A stretch of 64,000 nt of DNA, from the NCBI RefSeq assembly GCF_036231965.1, contig NZ_CP109499.1, forward strand, positions 3,410,001 to 3,474,000, written 5' to 3'. A program made the position numbers and the translations under genes. The stretch comes from Streptomyces sp. NBC_01428. Lineage in GTDB: Bacteria; Actinomycetota; Actinomycetes; Streptomycetales; Streptomycetaceae. Below, one piece after another: positions 18,959 through 27,691 of this stretch. Within the stretch, counting starts at the first letter, position 1; each line of letters starts with the position of its first letter. The notes beneath the pieces are model-generated. The model ran no database searches. It was not told where the DNA came from and saw only the letters and a list, made by a program, of their open reading frames with translations.

Positions 18959-19972
18959 ATGCGCCGTTACAACAAGAACACCGACGAGGACGACATCCGC
19001 CAGCGGCCGAACCGCAAGGGCAACCGTCCGCGCACGAACATCCGCCCCAAGCACGAGGAAGCCGTCGGGGGCATGGTCCTCACGGTCGACCGCGGCCGGC
19101 TGACCTGCCTGGTCGACGACCGGGTCGTGATGGCGATGAAGGCGCGCGAACTGGGCCGCAAGGCCGCCGTCGTCGGTGACCGGGTGGCCATCGTCGGCGA
19201 CCTGTCCGGCGAGAAGGACACCCTCGCCCGCATCGTCCGCATCGAGCCGCGCACGTCCGTGCTGCGCCGCACGGCCGACGACGACGACCCGTTCGAGCGC
19301 GTCGTCGTCGCCAACGCCGACCAGCTCGCCATCGTCACCGCCCTCGCCGACCCCGAGCCGCGCCCCCGGCTGATCGACCGCTGTCTGGTGGCGGCCTTCG
19401 ACGGCGGCCTCACCCCGCTCCTCGTCCTGACGAAGTCGGACCTCGCGCCGCCGGACAAGTTCCTGGAGCTGTACGGCGCGCTGGACATCCCGTACGTGGT
19501 GACCAGCCGCGAGGAGCTGGAGAGCGAGGCCGCGGCCGACCTCGTACGGGAACAACTCGTCGGCAGGATCACGGCGTTCGTCGGTCACTCGGGTGTCGGC
19601 AAGACGACCCTGGTGAACGCGCTGGTGCCGCCGGAGCAGCGCCGGACGACCGGTCACGTCAACGCGGTCACCGGCCGCGGCCGGCACACCACGACCTCCG
19701 CGCTGGCCCTGCCGCTGGCGGGCAAGGCGGGCGGCTGGCTGGTCGACACCCCCGGCGTCCGCTCCTTCGGCCTGAACCACGTCGACCCGTCCCGAGTCAT
19801 CCACGCCTTCCCCGATCTCGAACCCGGCACCGAGGGCTGTCCGCGCGCGTGCAGTCACGACGAGCCGGAGTGCGCGCTCGACCAGTGGGTGGCGGACGGT
19901 CACGCGGATCCGCAGCGCCTCTACTCGCTGCGCCGGCTGCTCGCCACGCGGGAGCGCCACGAGGGCGACTGA
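18959..19972 (+). CDS. rsgA: Ribosome small-subunit-dependent GTPase RsgA
   Basis: 337 aa. It is a circularly permuted GTPase that helps mature the 30S subunit. An N-terminal OB-fold is followed by GTPase motifs in permuted order: TKSD (G4), GHSGVGKTTLVNAL (G1), then DTPGVRSFG (G3). The C-terminal zinc knuckle is CPRACSHDEPEC. The N-terminus is basic (RRYNKNTDED...RPNRKGNRPR). It lies 16 bases after aroA. Confidence 0.94.
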   Translation: MRRYNKNTDEDDIRQRPNRKGNRPRTNIRPKHEEAVGGMVLTVDRGRLTCLVDDRVVMAMKARELGRKAAVVGDRVAIVGDLSGEKDTLARIVRIEPRTSVLRRTADDDDPFERVVVANADQLAIVTALADPEPRPRLIDRCLVAAFDGGLTPLLVLTKSDLAPPDKFLELYGALDIPYVVTSREELESEAAADLVREQLVGRITAFVGHSGVGKTTLVNALVPPEQRRTTGHVNAVTGRGRHTTTSALALPLAGKAGGWLVDTPGVRSFGLNHVDPSRVIHAFPDLEPGTEGCPRACSHDEPECALDQWVADGHADPQRLYSLRRLLATRERHEGD

Positions 19973-20096
19973 CGTCGGCGTGTTTGCGTGGGTCCATGGT
20001 CGGTAAGGGCTTCTCCCGGCCGTTGAATGCATAATCGCACCGAGCCGGATCCGGGCCAGCCGAAGCAGTCGACGTGCGGACAAGGGAGGACACGAC

Positions 20097-20420
20097 ATGG
20101 CGTGGCTGCTGGTCGTTGTTGCGGGACTGCTCGAAACCGGCTTCGCCGTCTGTCTGAAGCTGTCGCACGGCTTCACCAGACTCTGGCCCACCGTGGCCTT
20201 CTGCGTCTTCGCCCTCGGCAGCTTCGGTCTGCTGACGCTGTCCCTGAAGAAGCTCGACGTGGGGCCGGCGTACGCGGTGTGGACGGGGATCGGCGCGGCG
20301 GGCACCGCCATCTACGGAATGATCTTCCTCGACGACCTGGTCTCGGTCCTCAAGATCGTCTCCATCAGCTTCGTCATCATGGGCGTCATCGGCCTCCAGC
20401 TGTCGGGCTCGGCCCACTGA
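20097..20420 (+). CDS. SMR-family transporter, Gdx/SugE-like (guanidinium exporter type)
   Basis: 107 aa with four membrane helices. The ATG follows agggagga. It has the SMR-essential Glu13 (LLETGFA) and motifs closer to Gdx/SugE than to drug-exporting EmrE: AGLLE, LKLSHGF near the end of helix 1, and YAVWTGIGA in helix 3. Gdx proteins exchange guanidinium for protons as antiparallel dimers. The role here is by similarity. The 124-base leader was examined for a guanidine riboswitch without a convincing match. The TetR gene is convergent and may be unrelated. Confidence 0.88.
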   Translation: MAWLLVVVAGLLETGFAVCLKLSHGFTRLWPTVAFCVFALGSFGLLTLSLKKLDVGPAYAVWTGIGAAGTAIYGMIFLDDLVSVLKIVSISFVIMGVIGLQLSGSAH

Positions 20421-20451
20421 GGCGTCGGGCGTCCGGCGCCCCGGGGCGGCT

Positions 20452-21057
20452 TCAGACCCCGTTCCGGTGCGACGACGCCAGCGCGGCCTTCACCAGGTCC
20501 GTGGCCCCGCTCTCCGCGGGCGGCGCGACCACGTACGACAGCCCGAGCCGGACGACGAGTTCGCAGGACCGCGTGACCTCGGCGGCCTCCGCCCGCGAGA
20601 CGCCGAGCGTGGCGACGGCCCGGTCCCTGACCAGCGTCACGAAGTCCGCGGGCGAGGGCAGCGGACCGTCCGCCCGCCGCTGCGCGGGCACCACGGACGC
20701 CGACGGCACGGCGGCAAGGCCGGGCGCGGGCAGCCGTTCGCCCCAGCACCCGGTGAGCATCGCCCGCACCAGTGCGTTGCTGCGGGCCGCCGAGGCCGTC
20801 CACTCGACGGCCGCGACCAGCCGGTCCCGGGCGTCCGTGTGGGTGGCGAGCGCCCGGTCGACCCCGGCGAGATAGGCGTCGGCCTCCCGGCGTACGAGGG
20901 CGCGCGCGAGGCCGTCCTTGCTGCCGAACTCGTTGTAGAGCGTCTGGCGTGACACCCCCGCCACCGCGGCCACGTCGACCATCCGCACGGCCGACCACGC
21001 TCTGCGCGCCAGCGCCGTGTAGGCGGCGTCCAAGAGGGATTCTCGCGCTGCGGGCAT
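20452..21057 (-). CDS. TetR-family transcriptional regulator
   Basis: 201 aa from the second of two adjacent ATGs, which sits at the right distance from agggagg. The N-terminal helix-turn-helix is clear: VDVAAVAGVSRQTLYNEFGSK. The C-terminal part is the variable ligand and dimer domain. A promoter with a perfect TTGACA -35 box lies just upstream, overlapped by a TTGAC/GTCAA inverted repeat that could be its own operator. The neighbours (SMR transporter convergent, hisN divergent) give no firm target. Confidence 0.85.
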   Translation of the reverse strand: MPAARESLLDAAYTALARRAWSAVRMVDVAAVAGVSRQTLYNEFGSKDGLARALVRREADAYLAGVDRALATHTDARDRLVAAVEWTASAARSNALVRAMLTGCWGERLPAPGLAAVPSASVVPAQRRADGPLPSPADFVTLVRDRAVATLGVSRAEAAEVTRSCELVVRLGLSYVVAPPAESGATDLVKAALASSHRNGV

Positions 21058-21090
21058 CATCGCCTCCCTGGGGCGAGCGGCTCTGCAGTC

Positions 21091-21119
21091 AGATTTGACG
21101 GGCACGGAAGCACTGTCAA
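21091..21119 (-). promoter_or_regulatory. TetR gene promoter with overlapping inverted repeat
   Basis: On the minus strand: TTGACA (21119-21114), 17 bases, then AAATCT (21096-21091) as a weak -10. ttgac (21095-21099) and gtcaa (21115-21119) form an inverted repeat spanning the promoter, suited to autorepression. Confidence 0.5.
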
Positions 21120-21302
21120 GGGTCCGCGGCGTCTCCGGCGGGTTCACCGCGTGTACGGAGGGCGCACGCGGCCGGACCGCACGCATCCCCGCCCGGTCGC
21201 ACGCCCCCGACCCACAGGCCGACGAACTCTGCCGGCGCGGGCAGCGGATCATCCTTCGGTCCCCTGTAGCCCCGTCCCGACGCGGACAGATACGGTTCGG
21301 TC

Positions 21303-22103
21303 ATGCCCGACTATCTCGATGACCTGCGGCTCGCCCATGTCCTCGCGGACGCCGCCGACGCCGCGACGATGGACCGGTTCAAGGCGCTCGACCTGAAGGT
21401 CGAGACCAAGCCGGACATGACGCCGGTGAGCGAGGCGGACAAGGCCGCCGAGGAGATCATCCGCGGTCATCTCCAGCGGGCCAGGCCGCGCGACGCGATC
21501 CTCGGCGAGGAGTACGGCGTCGAGGGAACGGGCCCGCGCCGCTGGGTCGTGGACCCGATCGACGGCACCAAGAACTACGTCCGCGGTGTCCCCGTCTGGG
21601 CGACGCTGATCTCCCTGATGGAGGCGGCCGAGGGCGGCTACCGGCCGGTCGTCGGCGTGGTCTCCGCGCCCGCGCTCGGTCGCCGCTGGTGGGCGGCGAA
21701 GGGCCACGGCGCCTTCACCGGCCGCAGCCTGTCCTCGGCGAGCCGGCTGCGGGTCTCCAGCGTGTCCCGGATGTCCGACGCCTCGTTCGCGTACTCCTCG
21801 CTGTCCGGCTGGGAGGACCAGGGCCGGCTCGACGGTTTCCTCGACCTCACGAAGGCCGTGTGGCGCACCCGCGGTTACGGCGACTTCTGGCCGTACATGA
21901 TGGTGGCCGAGGGCTCCGTGGACATCTGCGCCGAACCCGAGCTGTCGCTCTGGGACATGGCGGCGAACGCGATCGTGGTGACCGAGGCGGGCGGCTCCTT
22001 CACCGGACTCGACGGCCGTCCCGGCCCGCACAGCGGCAACGCGGCCGCGTCGAACGGCATCCTGCACGACGAGATGCTCGGTTACCTGAACCAGCGCTAC
22101 TGA
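21303..22103 (+). CDS. hisN: Histidinol-phosphatase, inositol-monophosphatase type
   Basis: 266 aa. It dephosphorylates histidinol phosphate, the penultimate step of histidine synthesis, as in other actinobacteria that use an IMPase-like enzyme. Metal-binding motifs of the family: GEEYG (~68), DPIDGTKNY (~84-92) and LWDMAA near the C-terminus. The assignment to HisN rather than another IMPase rests on resemblance and on the same gene position in S. coelicolor. It stands apart from the his operon and is monocistronic. Confidence 0.88.
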   Translation: MPDYLDDLRLAHVLADAADAATMDRFKALDLKVETKPDMTPVSEADKAAEEIIRGHLQRARPRDAILGEEYGVEGTGPRRWVVDPIDGTKNYVRGVPVWATLISLMEAAEGGYRPVVGVVSAPALGRRWWAAKGHGAFTGRSLSSASRLRVSSVSRMSDASFAYSSLSGWEDQGRLDGFLDLTKAVWRTRGYGDFWPYMMVAEGSVDICAEPELSLWDMAANAIVVTEAGGSFTGLDGRPGPHSGNAAASNGILHDEMLGYLNQRY

Positions 22104-22424
22104 CCCCGGGCGGGCGGCGGTCGGCGAGGTGCGTGAGCGCCGGCCGACACCGCGCCGCCGGCGACCGGAACCCGTCACCGGCCTTGCCCTCACCCGTCGG
22201 TTCTTTACCCCGGCAAGAGATGCCGGGCGCGACTCCTGAGCAGCCCCGGTCGGTCCGGGACTGCTGAGTACTCCTCGGGCGCCCCCGAACTCGCCGCACG
22301 CGCCCTCTTGTTGACCCTCCCTTTAACTGCGACTCTGAGAGCTCCCCCACTTGTGAACTTGTGAACCGTTTCTCCAGTGCCACACCCGGAGACCGGCGGT
22401 TCACCAAGGAGGTGGCTCCAGCCC
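22104..22424. other. Intergenic region between hisN and the CBS gene
   Basis: No gene seen. A perfect 7-bp hairpin (cccggca/tgccggg, 22209-22227) and a looser one near 22234-22265 may end hisN transcription. The 8-mer acttgtga occurs twice in direct tandem at 22349-22364, in the leader of the CBS gene. The ribosome site aaggagg is at 22406-22412. Confidence 0.5.
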
Positions 22425-22817
22425 ATGCTCGTCCGCGACGCCATGAGCACGGTGGTCCTCACCATCGGCCCGACCCACACGCTCCGCCAGGCGGCCAGAC
22501 TGATGTCGGCACGCCGTGTCGGGGCGGCGGTGGTCCTCGACGAGGACTCCTCCGGCCTCGGCATTCTCACCGAGCGCGACATCCTCAACTCACTCGCCCT
22601 GGGCCAGAATCCCGACACCGAGACCGCCTGCACCCACACCACCACCGACGTCGTCTTCGCCGCTTCCGGCTGGACGCTGGAGGAGGCCGCCTCGGCGATG
22701 GCGCACGGCGGCTTCCGGCATCTGATCGTGCTCGACGACGGCGGGCCGGTCGGCATCGTCTCGGTCCGCGACATCATCCGCTGCTGGGCTCCCGCGCGGC
22801 AGCAGATCCCCGCCTGA
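22425..22817 (+). CDS. Tandem CBS-domain protein
   Basis: 130 aa made of two CBS motifs (LVRDAMSTVVLTIGPTHTL... and TTDVVFAASGWTLEEAA...), a Bateman module that typically binds adenine nucleotides and regulates a partner. There is no catalytic or DNA-binding domain. The ATG at 22425 is 12 bases from aaggagg. It is convergent with the catalase gene across a shared terminator. The partner protein is unknown. Confidence 0.88.
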   Translation: MLVRDAMSTVVLTIGPTHTLRQAARLMSARRVGAAVVLDEDSSGLGILTERDILNSLALGQNPDTETACTHTTTDVVFAASGWTLEEAASAMAHGGFRHLIVLDDGGPVGIVSVRDIIRCWAPARQQIPA

Positions 22818-22858
22818 CCCGCACGGGGCGGGCACGTCCCGTACGACCCGACACGAGC

Positions 22859-22897
22859 GGGCCGGAACTCCGGGGCTCACCCCCGGGGTTCCGGCCC
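22859..22897. terminator. Bidirectional terminator between the CBS and catalase genes
   Basis: A 17-bp near-perfect stem (one T-G pair) with a 5-base loop, placed between two converging genes: 42 bases after one stop and 24 after the other. Confidence 0.8.
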
Positions 22898-22921
22898 GCC
22901 GCCCGCGGCAAGGGCCGGCTG

Positions 22922-24373
22922 TCAGCCGCGCAGGGCCTGGACCGCGGCGTCCAGCCGCTTGCCGAAGTCACCGTCCGCGAGGCGGAAGTTGCGCACCGCG
23001 CGCTCGGCGATGTCGTCGCGGGAGACCTTGGCGATGAAGCCCGCCAGGTTCGCGATCAGCCGCTCCTTCTCGTCCTCGGACATCAGCCGGTAGAGGTCGC
23101 CCGCCTGCACGAAGTCGTCGTCCTCGGCGTGCACCGGGGCCGCGCCGTTCCCGGTGACCCCGTCGACCGGGACGGGCTGCCACAGCGGCCGGTCCGTCTG
23201 GACGGGGCCGCCGAAGCTGTTCGGCTCGTAGTTCTTCCCCCCGTCGTGACGGCCGTCGTACAGCGCGCCGTCGCGCGCGTGGGTGCGCGCCTCGGTGGCG
23301 TGCGGGCGGTTCACCGGCAGGTGGCCGGCGTTGATCCCGACGCGGTAGCGGTGCGCGTCCCCGTACGCGAACAGCCGTCCCTGGAGCATCTTGTCGGGCG
23401 AGGGCCCGACACCCGGCACGAAGTGGGCCGGCGAGAAGACGCTCTGCTCGACCTCGGCGAACACGTTCCGCGGGTTGCGGTTCAGCTCCAGCCGGCCGAT
23501 CTCGACGGGAGGGTAGTCCTCGTGCGGCCACACCTTGGTGAGGTCGAACGGGTTGAAGCGGTACGTCGCCGCCTCGGCCGCGGGCATGATCTGCACCTGC
23601 ACGGTCCAGGACGGGAAGTCACCGCGCTCGATGGCCTCGCGCAGGTCACGCTGGTGCGAGTCGGGGTCCACGCCGGACAGGCGGACCGCCTCCTCGGTGG
23701 TGAGGTTCCTGATGCCCTGGTCGGTCTTGAAGTGGTACTTGACCCAGAAGACCTCGCCGGCCGCGTTGTTCCACTGGTAGGTGTGCGAGCCGTAGCCGTT
23801 CAGGTGGCGATAGGAGGCCGGAATGCCGCGGTCTCCGAAGAGCCAGGTCACCTGGTGGGTGCTCTCCGGGCTCAGACCCCAGAAGTCCCACACGTTGTCG
23901 GCCTCCTGGGAGCCCGTGTACGGGTCGCGCTTCTGCGTGTGGATGAAGTCCGGGAACTTGATGGCGTCCTTGATGAAGAACACCGGGGTGTTGTTGCCGA
24001 CGAGGTCGTAGTTGCCCTCCTCGGTGTAGAACTTCAGCGCGAAGCCGCGGGGGTCCCGCACGGCGTCCGCCGAGCCGAGGTTCCCGGCCACGGTCGAGAA
24101 GCGCAGGAACGTCTCGGTCCGCTTGCCCACCTCGGAGAGGAACGCCGCCCGCGTCCACCGCGAGACGTCACGGGTCAGCGTGAACGTGCCGTACGCGCCG
24201 GCACCGCGCGCGTGGACGACGCGCTCCGGAATGCGCTCGCGGTTGAAGTGCGCGAGCTTCTCCAGCAGGAGCTGGTCCTGGACGAGGACGGGGCCGCCGG
24301 CACCCGCGGTCTCACTGTTCTGGTTGTCGGCGACCGGCGCTCCGGCCTCCGTCGTCAGCGGTCCCTGCGTCAC
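22922..24373 (-). CDS. katA: Monofunctional heme catalase
   Basis: 483 aa from the GTG at 24373 (MTQGPL), which sits five bases after ggagg; an ATG six codons upstream is less well placed. It breaks down hydrogen peroxide in the cytoplasm. Catalytic His in [11 protein letters not shown], Asn in GNNTPVFF, and the proximal heme Tyr in [12 protein letters not shown] are all present. It is divergent from catR. Its promoter contains a palindrome between -35 and -10, consistent with repression by CatR and induction by peroxide, as described for S. coelicolor CatA. Confidence 0.95.
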   Translation of the reverse strand: MTQGPLTTEAGAPVADNQNSETAGAGGPVLVQDQLLLEKLAHFNRERIPERVVHARGAGAYGTFTLTRDVSRWTRAAFLSEVGKRTETFLRFSTVAGNLGSADAVRDPRGFALKFYTEEGNYDLVGNNTPVFFIKDAIKFPDFIHTQKRDPYTGSQEADNVWDFWGLSPESTHQVTWLFGDRGIPASYRHLNGYGSHTYQWNNAAGEVFWVKYHFKTDQGIRNLTTEEAVRLSGVDPDSHQRDLREAIERGDFPSWTVQVQIMPAAEAATYRFNPFDLTKVWPHEDYPPVEIGRLELNRNPRNVFAEVEQSVFSPAHFVPGVGPSPDKMLQGRLFAYGDAHRYRVGINAGHLPVNRPHATEARTHARDGALYDGRHDGGKNYEPNSFGGPVQTDRPLWQPVPVDGVTGNGAAPVHAEDDDFVQAGDLYRLMSEDEKERLIANLAGFIAKVSRDDIAERAVRNFRLADGDFGKRLDAAVQALRG

Positions 24374-24427
24374 GTGCGCCTCCAGCGTCATCCAGGCCGG
24401 TTCGACTCCCCGGCCAATATCGATTCG

Positions 24428-24455
24428 ATCCTACAATGGACTTTGTCCAAGTCAA
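24428..24455 (-). promoter_or_regulatory. Catalase promoter with CatR-type operator
   Basis: On the minus strand: TTGACT (24455-24450), 16 bases, TAGGAT (24433-24428). The spacer carries tggac-ttt-gtcca (24437-24449), a perfect palindrome. A repressor bound there would block the promoter directly. Confidence 0.7.
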
Positions 24456-24502
24456 TTCATCTTCCAAAGTCACACCCATTCGGGATCTGGTTCACCTGCT
24501 GT

Positions 24503-24508
24503 TAGGCT
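24503..24508 (+). promoter_or_regulatory. catR -10 element, likely leaderless mRNA
   Basis: TAGGCT lies 7 bases before the catR ATG at 24516, and there is no Shine-Dalgarno sequence. A transcript from this -10 would start at or beside the ATG. The -35 match (ttcggg, 18-base spacer) is weak. Confidence 0.45.
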
Positions 24509-24515
24509 GATCTGT

Positions 24516-24932
24516 ATGAGTGACCTGTTGGAACGACTGCGCGGACGTGGCTGGCGGATGACATCGCAGCGGCGTGTCGTGGCCGAGGTGCTCGACGGCG
24601 ATCACGTCCATCTGACGGCCGACGAGGTGCACGCCCGGGCCGTGGCCAAGCTGCCCGAGATCTCCCGGGCGACCGTCTACAACACGCTGGGTGAGCTGGT
24701 CTCCCTGGGCGAGGTTCTGGAGGTCGCCACCGACAAGCGCGCGAAGCGGTACGACCCGAACGCGCATCGGCCCCACCACCACCTGGTCTGCGCCCAGTGC
24801 GGCGCGATCCGTGACGTCCACCCGAGCGGTGACCCGCTCGGCGACCTCCCGGACACCGAGCGCTTCGGCTTCACGGTGTCGGGTGTCGAGATGACGTACC
24901 GCGGCGTCTGCCCGAACTGCGCGGCGGCGTAA
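24516..24932 (+). CDS. catR: Fur-family peroxide-sensing repressor CatR
   Basis: 138 aa. It has the PerR/Fur layout: N-terminal winged helix (RMTSQRRVVAEVL, SRATVYNTLGEL), a His-rich metal site (HRPHHHLVC) and structural zinc pairs C92-C95 (CAQC) and C132-C135 (CPNC). It represses the divergent catalase gene and probably itself, and is inactivated by metal-catalysed oxidation. The ATG seems leaderless. A strong terminator follows at 24960. Confidence 0.93.
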   Translation: MSDLLERLRGRGWRMTSQRRVVAEVLDGDHVHLTADEVHARAVAKLPEISRATVYNTLGELVSLGEVLEVATDKRAKRYDPNAHRPHHHLVCAQCGAIRDVHPSGDPLGDLPDTERFGFTVSGVEMTYRGVCPNCAAA

Positions 24933-24959
24933 CACAGCCACCCGGAGCCACAGCCCTAC

Positions 24960-24994
24960 GAAAGCCCCGGCACGCCTGGCGTGCCGGGGCTTTC
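24960..24994 (+). terminator. Terminator after catR
   Basis: A perfect 16-bp stem (gaaagccccggcacgc and complement) with a 3-base loop and ttt in the descending arm, 27 bases after the stop. Confidence 0.8.
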
Positions 24995-25086
24995 GCCGTC
25001 CATCGGTCAGTCGTCGGCGAGGTCTCCGTCACCGGAGAACGCCGCGGGTCGAACGGGGCGCGCCGGTCGCACGGGGCGCGAAAACA

Positions 25087-25122
25087 CCGAAGGCCGGAAC
25101 CCTTTCGGATTCCGGCCTTCGG
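25087..25122 (-). terminator. Terminator after the first initiator tRNA gene
   Basis: A perfect 13-bp stem (ccgaaggccggaa / ttccggccttcgg), 7 bases beyond the tRNA 3' end. Confidence 0.75.
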
Positions 25123-25129
25123 TCTTCAG

Positions 25130-25203
25130 TAGCGGGGACAGGATTTGAACCTGCGACCTCTGGGTTATGAGCCCAGCGAGCTACCGAGCTGCTCCACCCC
25201 GCG
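25130..25203 (-). tRNA. tRNA-fMet (initiator), anticodon CAT, copy 1
   Basis: 74 bases without encoded CCA. The initiator identity is clear: position 1 is C and unpaired with position 72, three G-C pairs sit next to the anticodon loop (GGG-CTCATAA-CCC), and the T-loop is GGTTCAAATCC. It is identical over its whole length to the copy at 27566-27639. Confidence 0.95.
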
Positions 25204-25356
25204 TCGATGAACTGAACAGTACGTCACCGCTGTGGACCAGCGCAAATCACTTGTCCGGAGGGCGGCGAAGGCCAGGTGCCGCACTGGAACAGGGGCACTC
25301 GGGGACCGACGCGGCACCGGCCTCACCCCTCGGCCGGACAGACCCCTGCGGCGTCG

Positions 25357-25452
25357 CAGCTCCCGTCACAGCTCCCGTCGCCGGGACCGTCACAGCTCCC
25401 GTCGCCGGGACCATCGCAGCTCCCGTCTCCCGGACCGGCGACGGGAGCTGCG
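25357..25452. repeat. 24-base tandem repeat fused to a terminator hairpin
   Basis: The unit cagctcccgtcgccgggacc plus four bases occurs three times (25369, 25393, 25417) after a 12-base partial copy at 25357. The last copy pairs with gacgggagctgcg at 25440-25452 in a 13-bp stem, and the earlier copies could pair with the same arm. It lies just beyond the stop of the Sel1-repeat gene (minus strand), so the array probably grew from its terminator. Confidence 0.7.
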
Positions 25453-25485
25453 ACAGACGGCGCGTGCGCTCTCGGACGCGTCGCC

Positions 25486-27336
25486 TCACGCCGACAGTTC
25501 CTCCCGCAGCGCGTCCCGCAGCCGGGCCGCGCGCTCGGCGACCTCCGCAGGCCCCAGGGACACCGCGCGGTCGGCCCAGCGCTGGCCCTCGGCGAGCTCC
25601 CCGCGGCGCGCGTACACGAGGGCCAGCCGGAGCGCGGCCCGACCGTGACCGGCGTCGGCCGCCCGGGTCCACCAGAGCGCCGCCTCGGGCTCGCTGCCCT
25701 CGCGGGCCAGCAGCAGCCCGAGGTTGAACGCGCCGTTGCGCGAGCCCGCCTCGGCGGCCTCGCGGTACCAGCGGGCCGCCTCCACCACGTCACCGCGCGC
25801 CGCGGCCAGCATCCCGACGCGCACCTGGGCCCGCCGGTGCCCTTGGGACGCGGCCCGCTCGTACCACTCCTCGCACTCGCTCTTCTCCTGCGTGGGCTCG
25901 CCCAGTTCGTGCGCGGGCGCCGGCGGCCGGCGGGCGTCGAGCACGGCGGCGAGCCGGTACGCGGCCTCGGCGCTGCCCCCTCCGGCCGCACTGCGCAGAT
26001 GCCGCTCGGCCGCCCGCTCGTCGCCCTCCCGCAGCCGAGCGATGGCGACCTGGAGCGCGGCCTCCGTGTGTCCGGCCGCGGCCGCCCGCTCGTACCACCG
26101 CAGGGCGGCGGCGTCGTCGCTGTCGGTCGCGCGTCCGGCGTGCAGGATGCCCAGGTTGAACGCGGCGTCCACGCTGCCCGCCTCCGCGGCCTTGGAGAAC
26201 CAGGGCTCGGCCCCGGCCGCGTCGCCGACCTGGAGCAGCAGGATCGCCAGCGCGTTCGCGGCCTCGCGGTGACCGGCGTAGGCGGCCCGCCGGTACCACT
26301 GCTCGGCCTGCGCGGTCCGGCCCTGCTCCACGCAGAGCAGCGCGAGGTTGTGCGCGCCGTTCACGTCGCCCGCGTCCATCGCGGCGCGGTACCAGCGCTC
26401 GGCGGTCTGCGTCTCCCCGCGCTCGGCGTGCAGGGCACCCAGTGCGTTGGCGGCGTTGCCGTCGCCGTCCTGGGCGGCCCGGAGCCACCACACGGCGGCG
26501 CTCTCGGTGTCCCCGGCGTCGCGCAGCAGGAATCCGAGGGCGCAGGCGGCCCGCGCCTCGCCGTCCTTCGCGGACGTCAGGTACCAGCGCCCGGCCTCCT
26601 TGAGGTGGCCCCGCTTCTCCAGGATGGCGCCGAGATGCAGAGCGGCACGCCGGTGACCGCGCGCCGCGGCCTGCCGGTACCACTGCTCGGCGTCCTCGCC
26701 CGCCGCACCGATGACACCGTTGTCCGCCACGGCCTGGCCCGATTCCAGGGCCTTGCGGTCGAGCGCGCGCGCCAGCCGGTAGGCGGCCTCGCGGTGCCCG
26801 CGCTCCGCGGCGGACCGCATCCAGTGCTCGGCGCCCACGTCGCCGCGATGCTCCAGCAGGTCGGCGAGCGCGTACGCCCCCAGCGCGTGGCCCTGTTCGG
26901 CGGACTGGCGCAGCCAGTACTCGGCGGCCGGCTCGTCACCGCGCTCGCGGTGGTGCCGGCCGAGCGCGTGTGCCGCGGCCGCGCTGCCCGCGACGGCGGC
27001 GATCCGCCACCATCCGGCGGCCTCGTCGGCGTACCCGCGCTGGTGCAGGAGGACACCCAGGTTGTTGGCCGCGGCCCGGTCGCCCGCGGCGGTCGCCGCG
27101 CGCAACTGGGGCTCGGCCGCGTCGAGATCACCCCGGCGCAGCAGCATGGCCCCGAGGACGCTCATCGCCTCGACGTCGCCGGCCTGTGCCGCCGACCACT
27201 GGCGCGCCTCCTCGGCAGCCTCACCGGTTTCGTCCCGGTCGGAAGGCTGCGTGAGATCCGCAGGCTGCTCAAAGTCGGCAGGCTGCGCAAACCGCCCTGT
27301 ATCCAACAGAGTTGCCTTGTCCCCCATAACGTCCAT
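25486..27336 (-). CDS. Sel1/TPR-repeat protein
   Basis: 616 aa built almost wholly of ~36-residue Sel1-like helical repeats (pattern AxxWYRxAAxxGHxxAAxxLGxLL), at least 13 copies between ~45 and ~595. There is no signal peptide or membrane segment, so it is a cytoplasmic scaffold by inference. The first 40 residues are acidic and unstructured (FAQPADFEQPADLTQPSD). The ATG follows aggtgg. It sits between two identical initiator tRNA genes on the same strand, each with its own terminator. Function unknown. Confidence 0.85.
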   Translation of the reverse strand: MDVMGDKATLLDTGRFAQPADFEQPADLTQPSDRDETGEAAEEARQWSAAQAGDVEAMSVLGAMLLRRGDLDAAEPQLRAATAAGDRAAANNLGVLLHQRGYADEAAGWWRIAAVAGSAAAAHALGRHHRERGDEPAAEYWLRQSAEQGHALGAYALADLLEHRGDVGAEHWMRSAAERGHREAAYRLARALDRKALESGQAVADNGVIGAAGEDAEQWYRQAAARGHRRAALHLGAILEKRGHLKEAGRWYLTSAKDGEARAACALGFLLRDAGDTESAAVWWLRAAQDGDGNAANALGALHAERGETQTAERWYRAAMDAGDVNGAHNLALLCVEQGRTAQAEQWYRRAAYAGHREAANALAILLLQVGDAAGAEPWFSKAAEAGSVDAAFNLGILHAGRATDSDDAAALRWYERAAAAGHTEAALQVAIARLREGDERAAERHLRSAAGGGSAEAAYRLAAVLDARRPPAPAHELGEPTQEKSECEEWYERAASQGHRRAQVRVGMLAAARGDVVEAARWYREAAEAGSRNGAFNLGLLLAREGSEPEAALWWTRAADAGHGRAALRLALVYARRGELAEGQRWADRAVSLGPAEVAERAARLRDALREELSA

Positions 27337-27521
27337 CGTCGCACCACCTGCAACCTGGGTACACCTGGTATACCGCAGCCAGTGAGGTCACTTCAGCGTT
27401 TTGTCGACATGCCCACAGAGAGACAAGTGAAACACAGATCCCTCAACTCCCCACGTACGGCGCAGCACTTCCTGGGAGTCGGCAGGTCACCGGGTGCGCC
27501 TCGGCGTGGCGTCACACACGC

Positions 27522-27558
27522 CGAAGGCCCGGATCCATGAACTGGATCCGGGCCTTCG
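27522..27558 (-). terminator. Terminator after the second initiator tRNA gene
   Basis: A perfect 16-bp stem (cgaaggcccggatcca and complement) with a 5-base loop, 7 bases beyond the tRNA 3' end. Confidence 0.75.
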
Positions 27559-27565
27559 ACTTCAG

Positions 27566-27639
27566 TAGCGGGGACAGGATTTGAACCTGCGACCTCTGGG
27601 TTATGAGCCCAGCGAGCTACCGAGCTGCTCCACCCCGCG
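27566..27639 (-). tRNA. tRNA-fMet (initiator), anticodon CAT, copy 2
   Basis: 74 bases, identical to the copy at 25130-25203, with the same C1 mismatch and three G-C pairs flanking the anticodon loop. No CCA is encoded. It lies 52 bases after the end of the UPF0182 gene on the same strand. Confidence 0.95.
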
Positions 27640-27691
27640 CCGTTGTGTTGCAACCGTACCACGGCGCGGAGTGGGCCCCTGACCAGCTACT

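Noticed and set aside
19973..20096. Guanidine riboswitch before the Gdx-type gene
   Set aside because: Only fragments such as ggacaag resemble guanidine-III. The paired elements do not line up.
25357..25440. CRISPR-like array
   Set aside because: Units are contiguous 24-mers without spacers, and no cas genes are present. It is a tandem repeat with a terminator.
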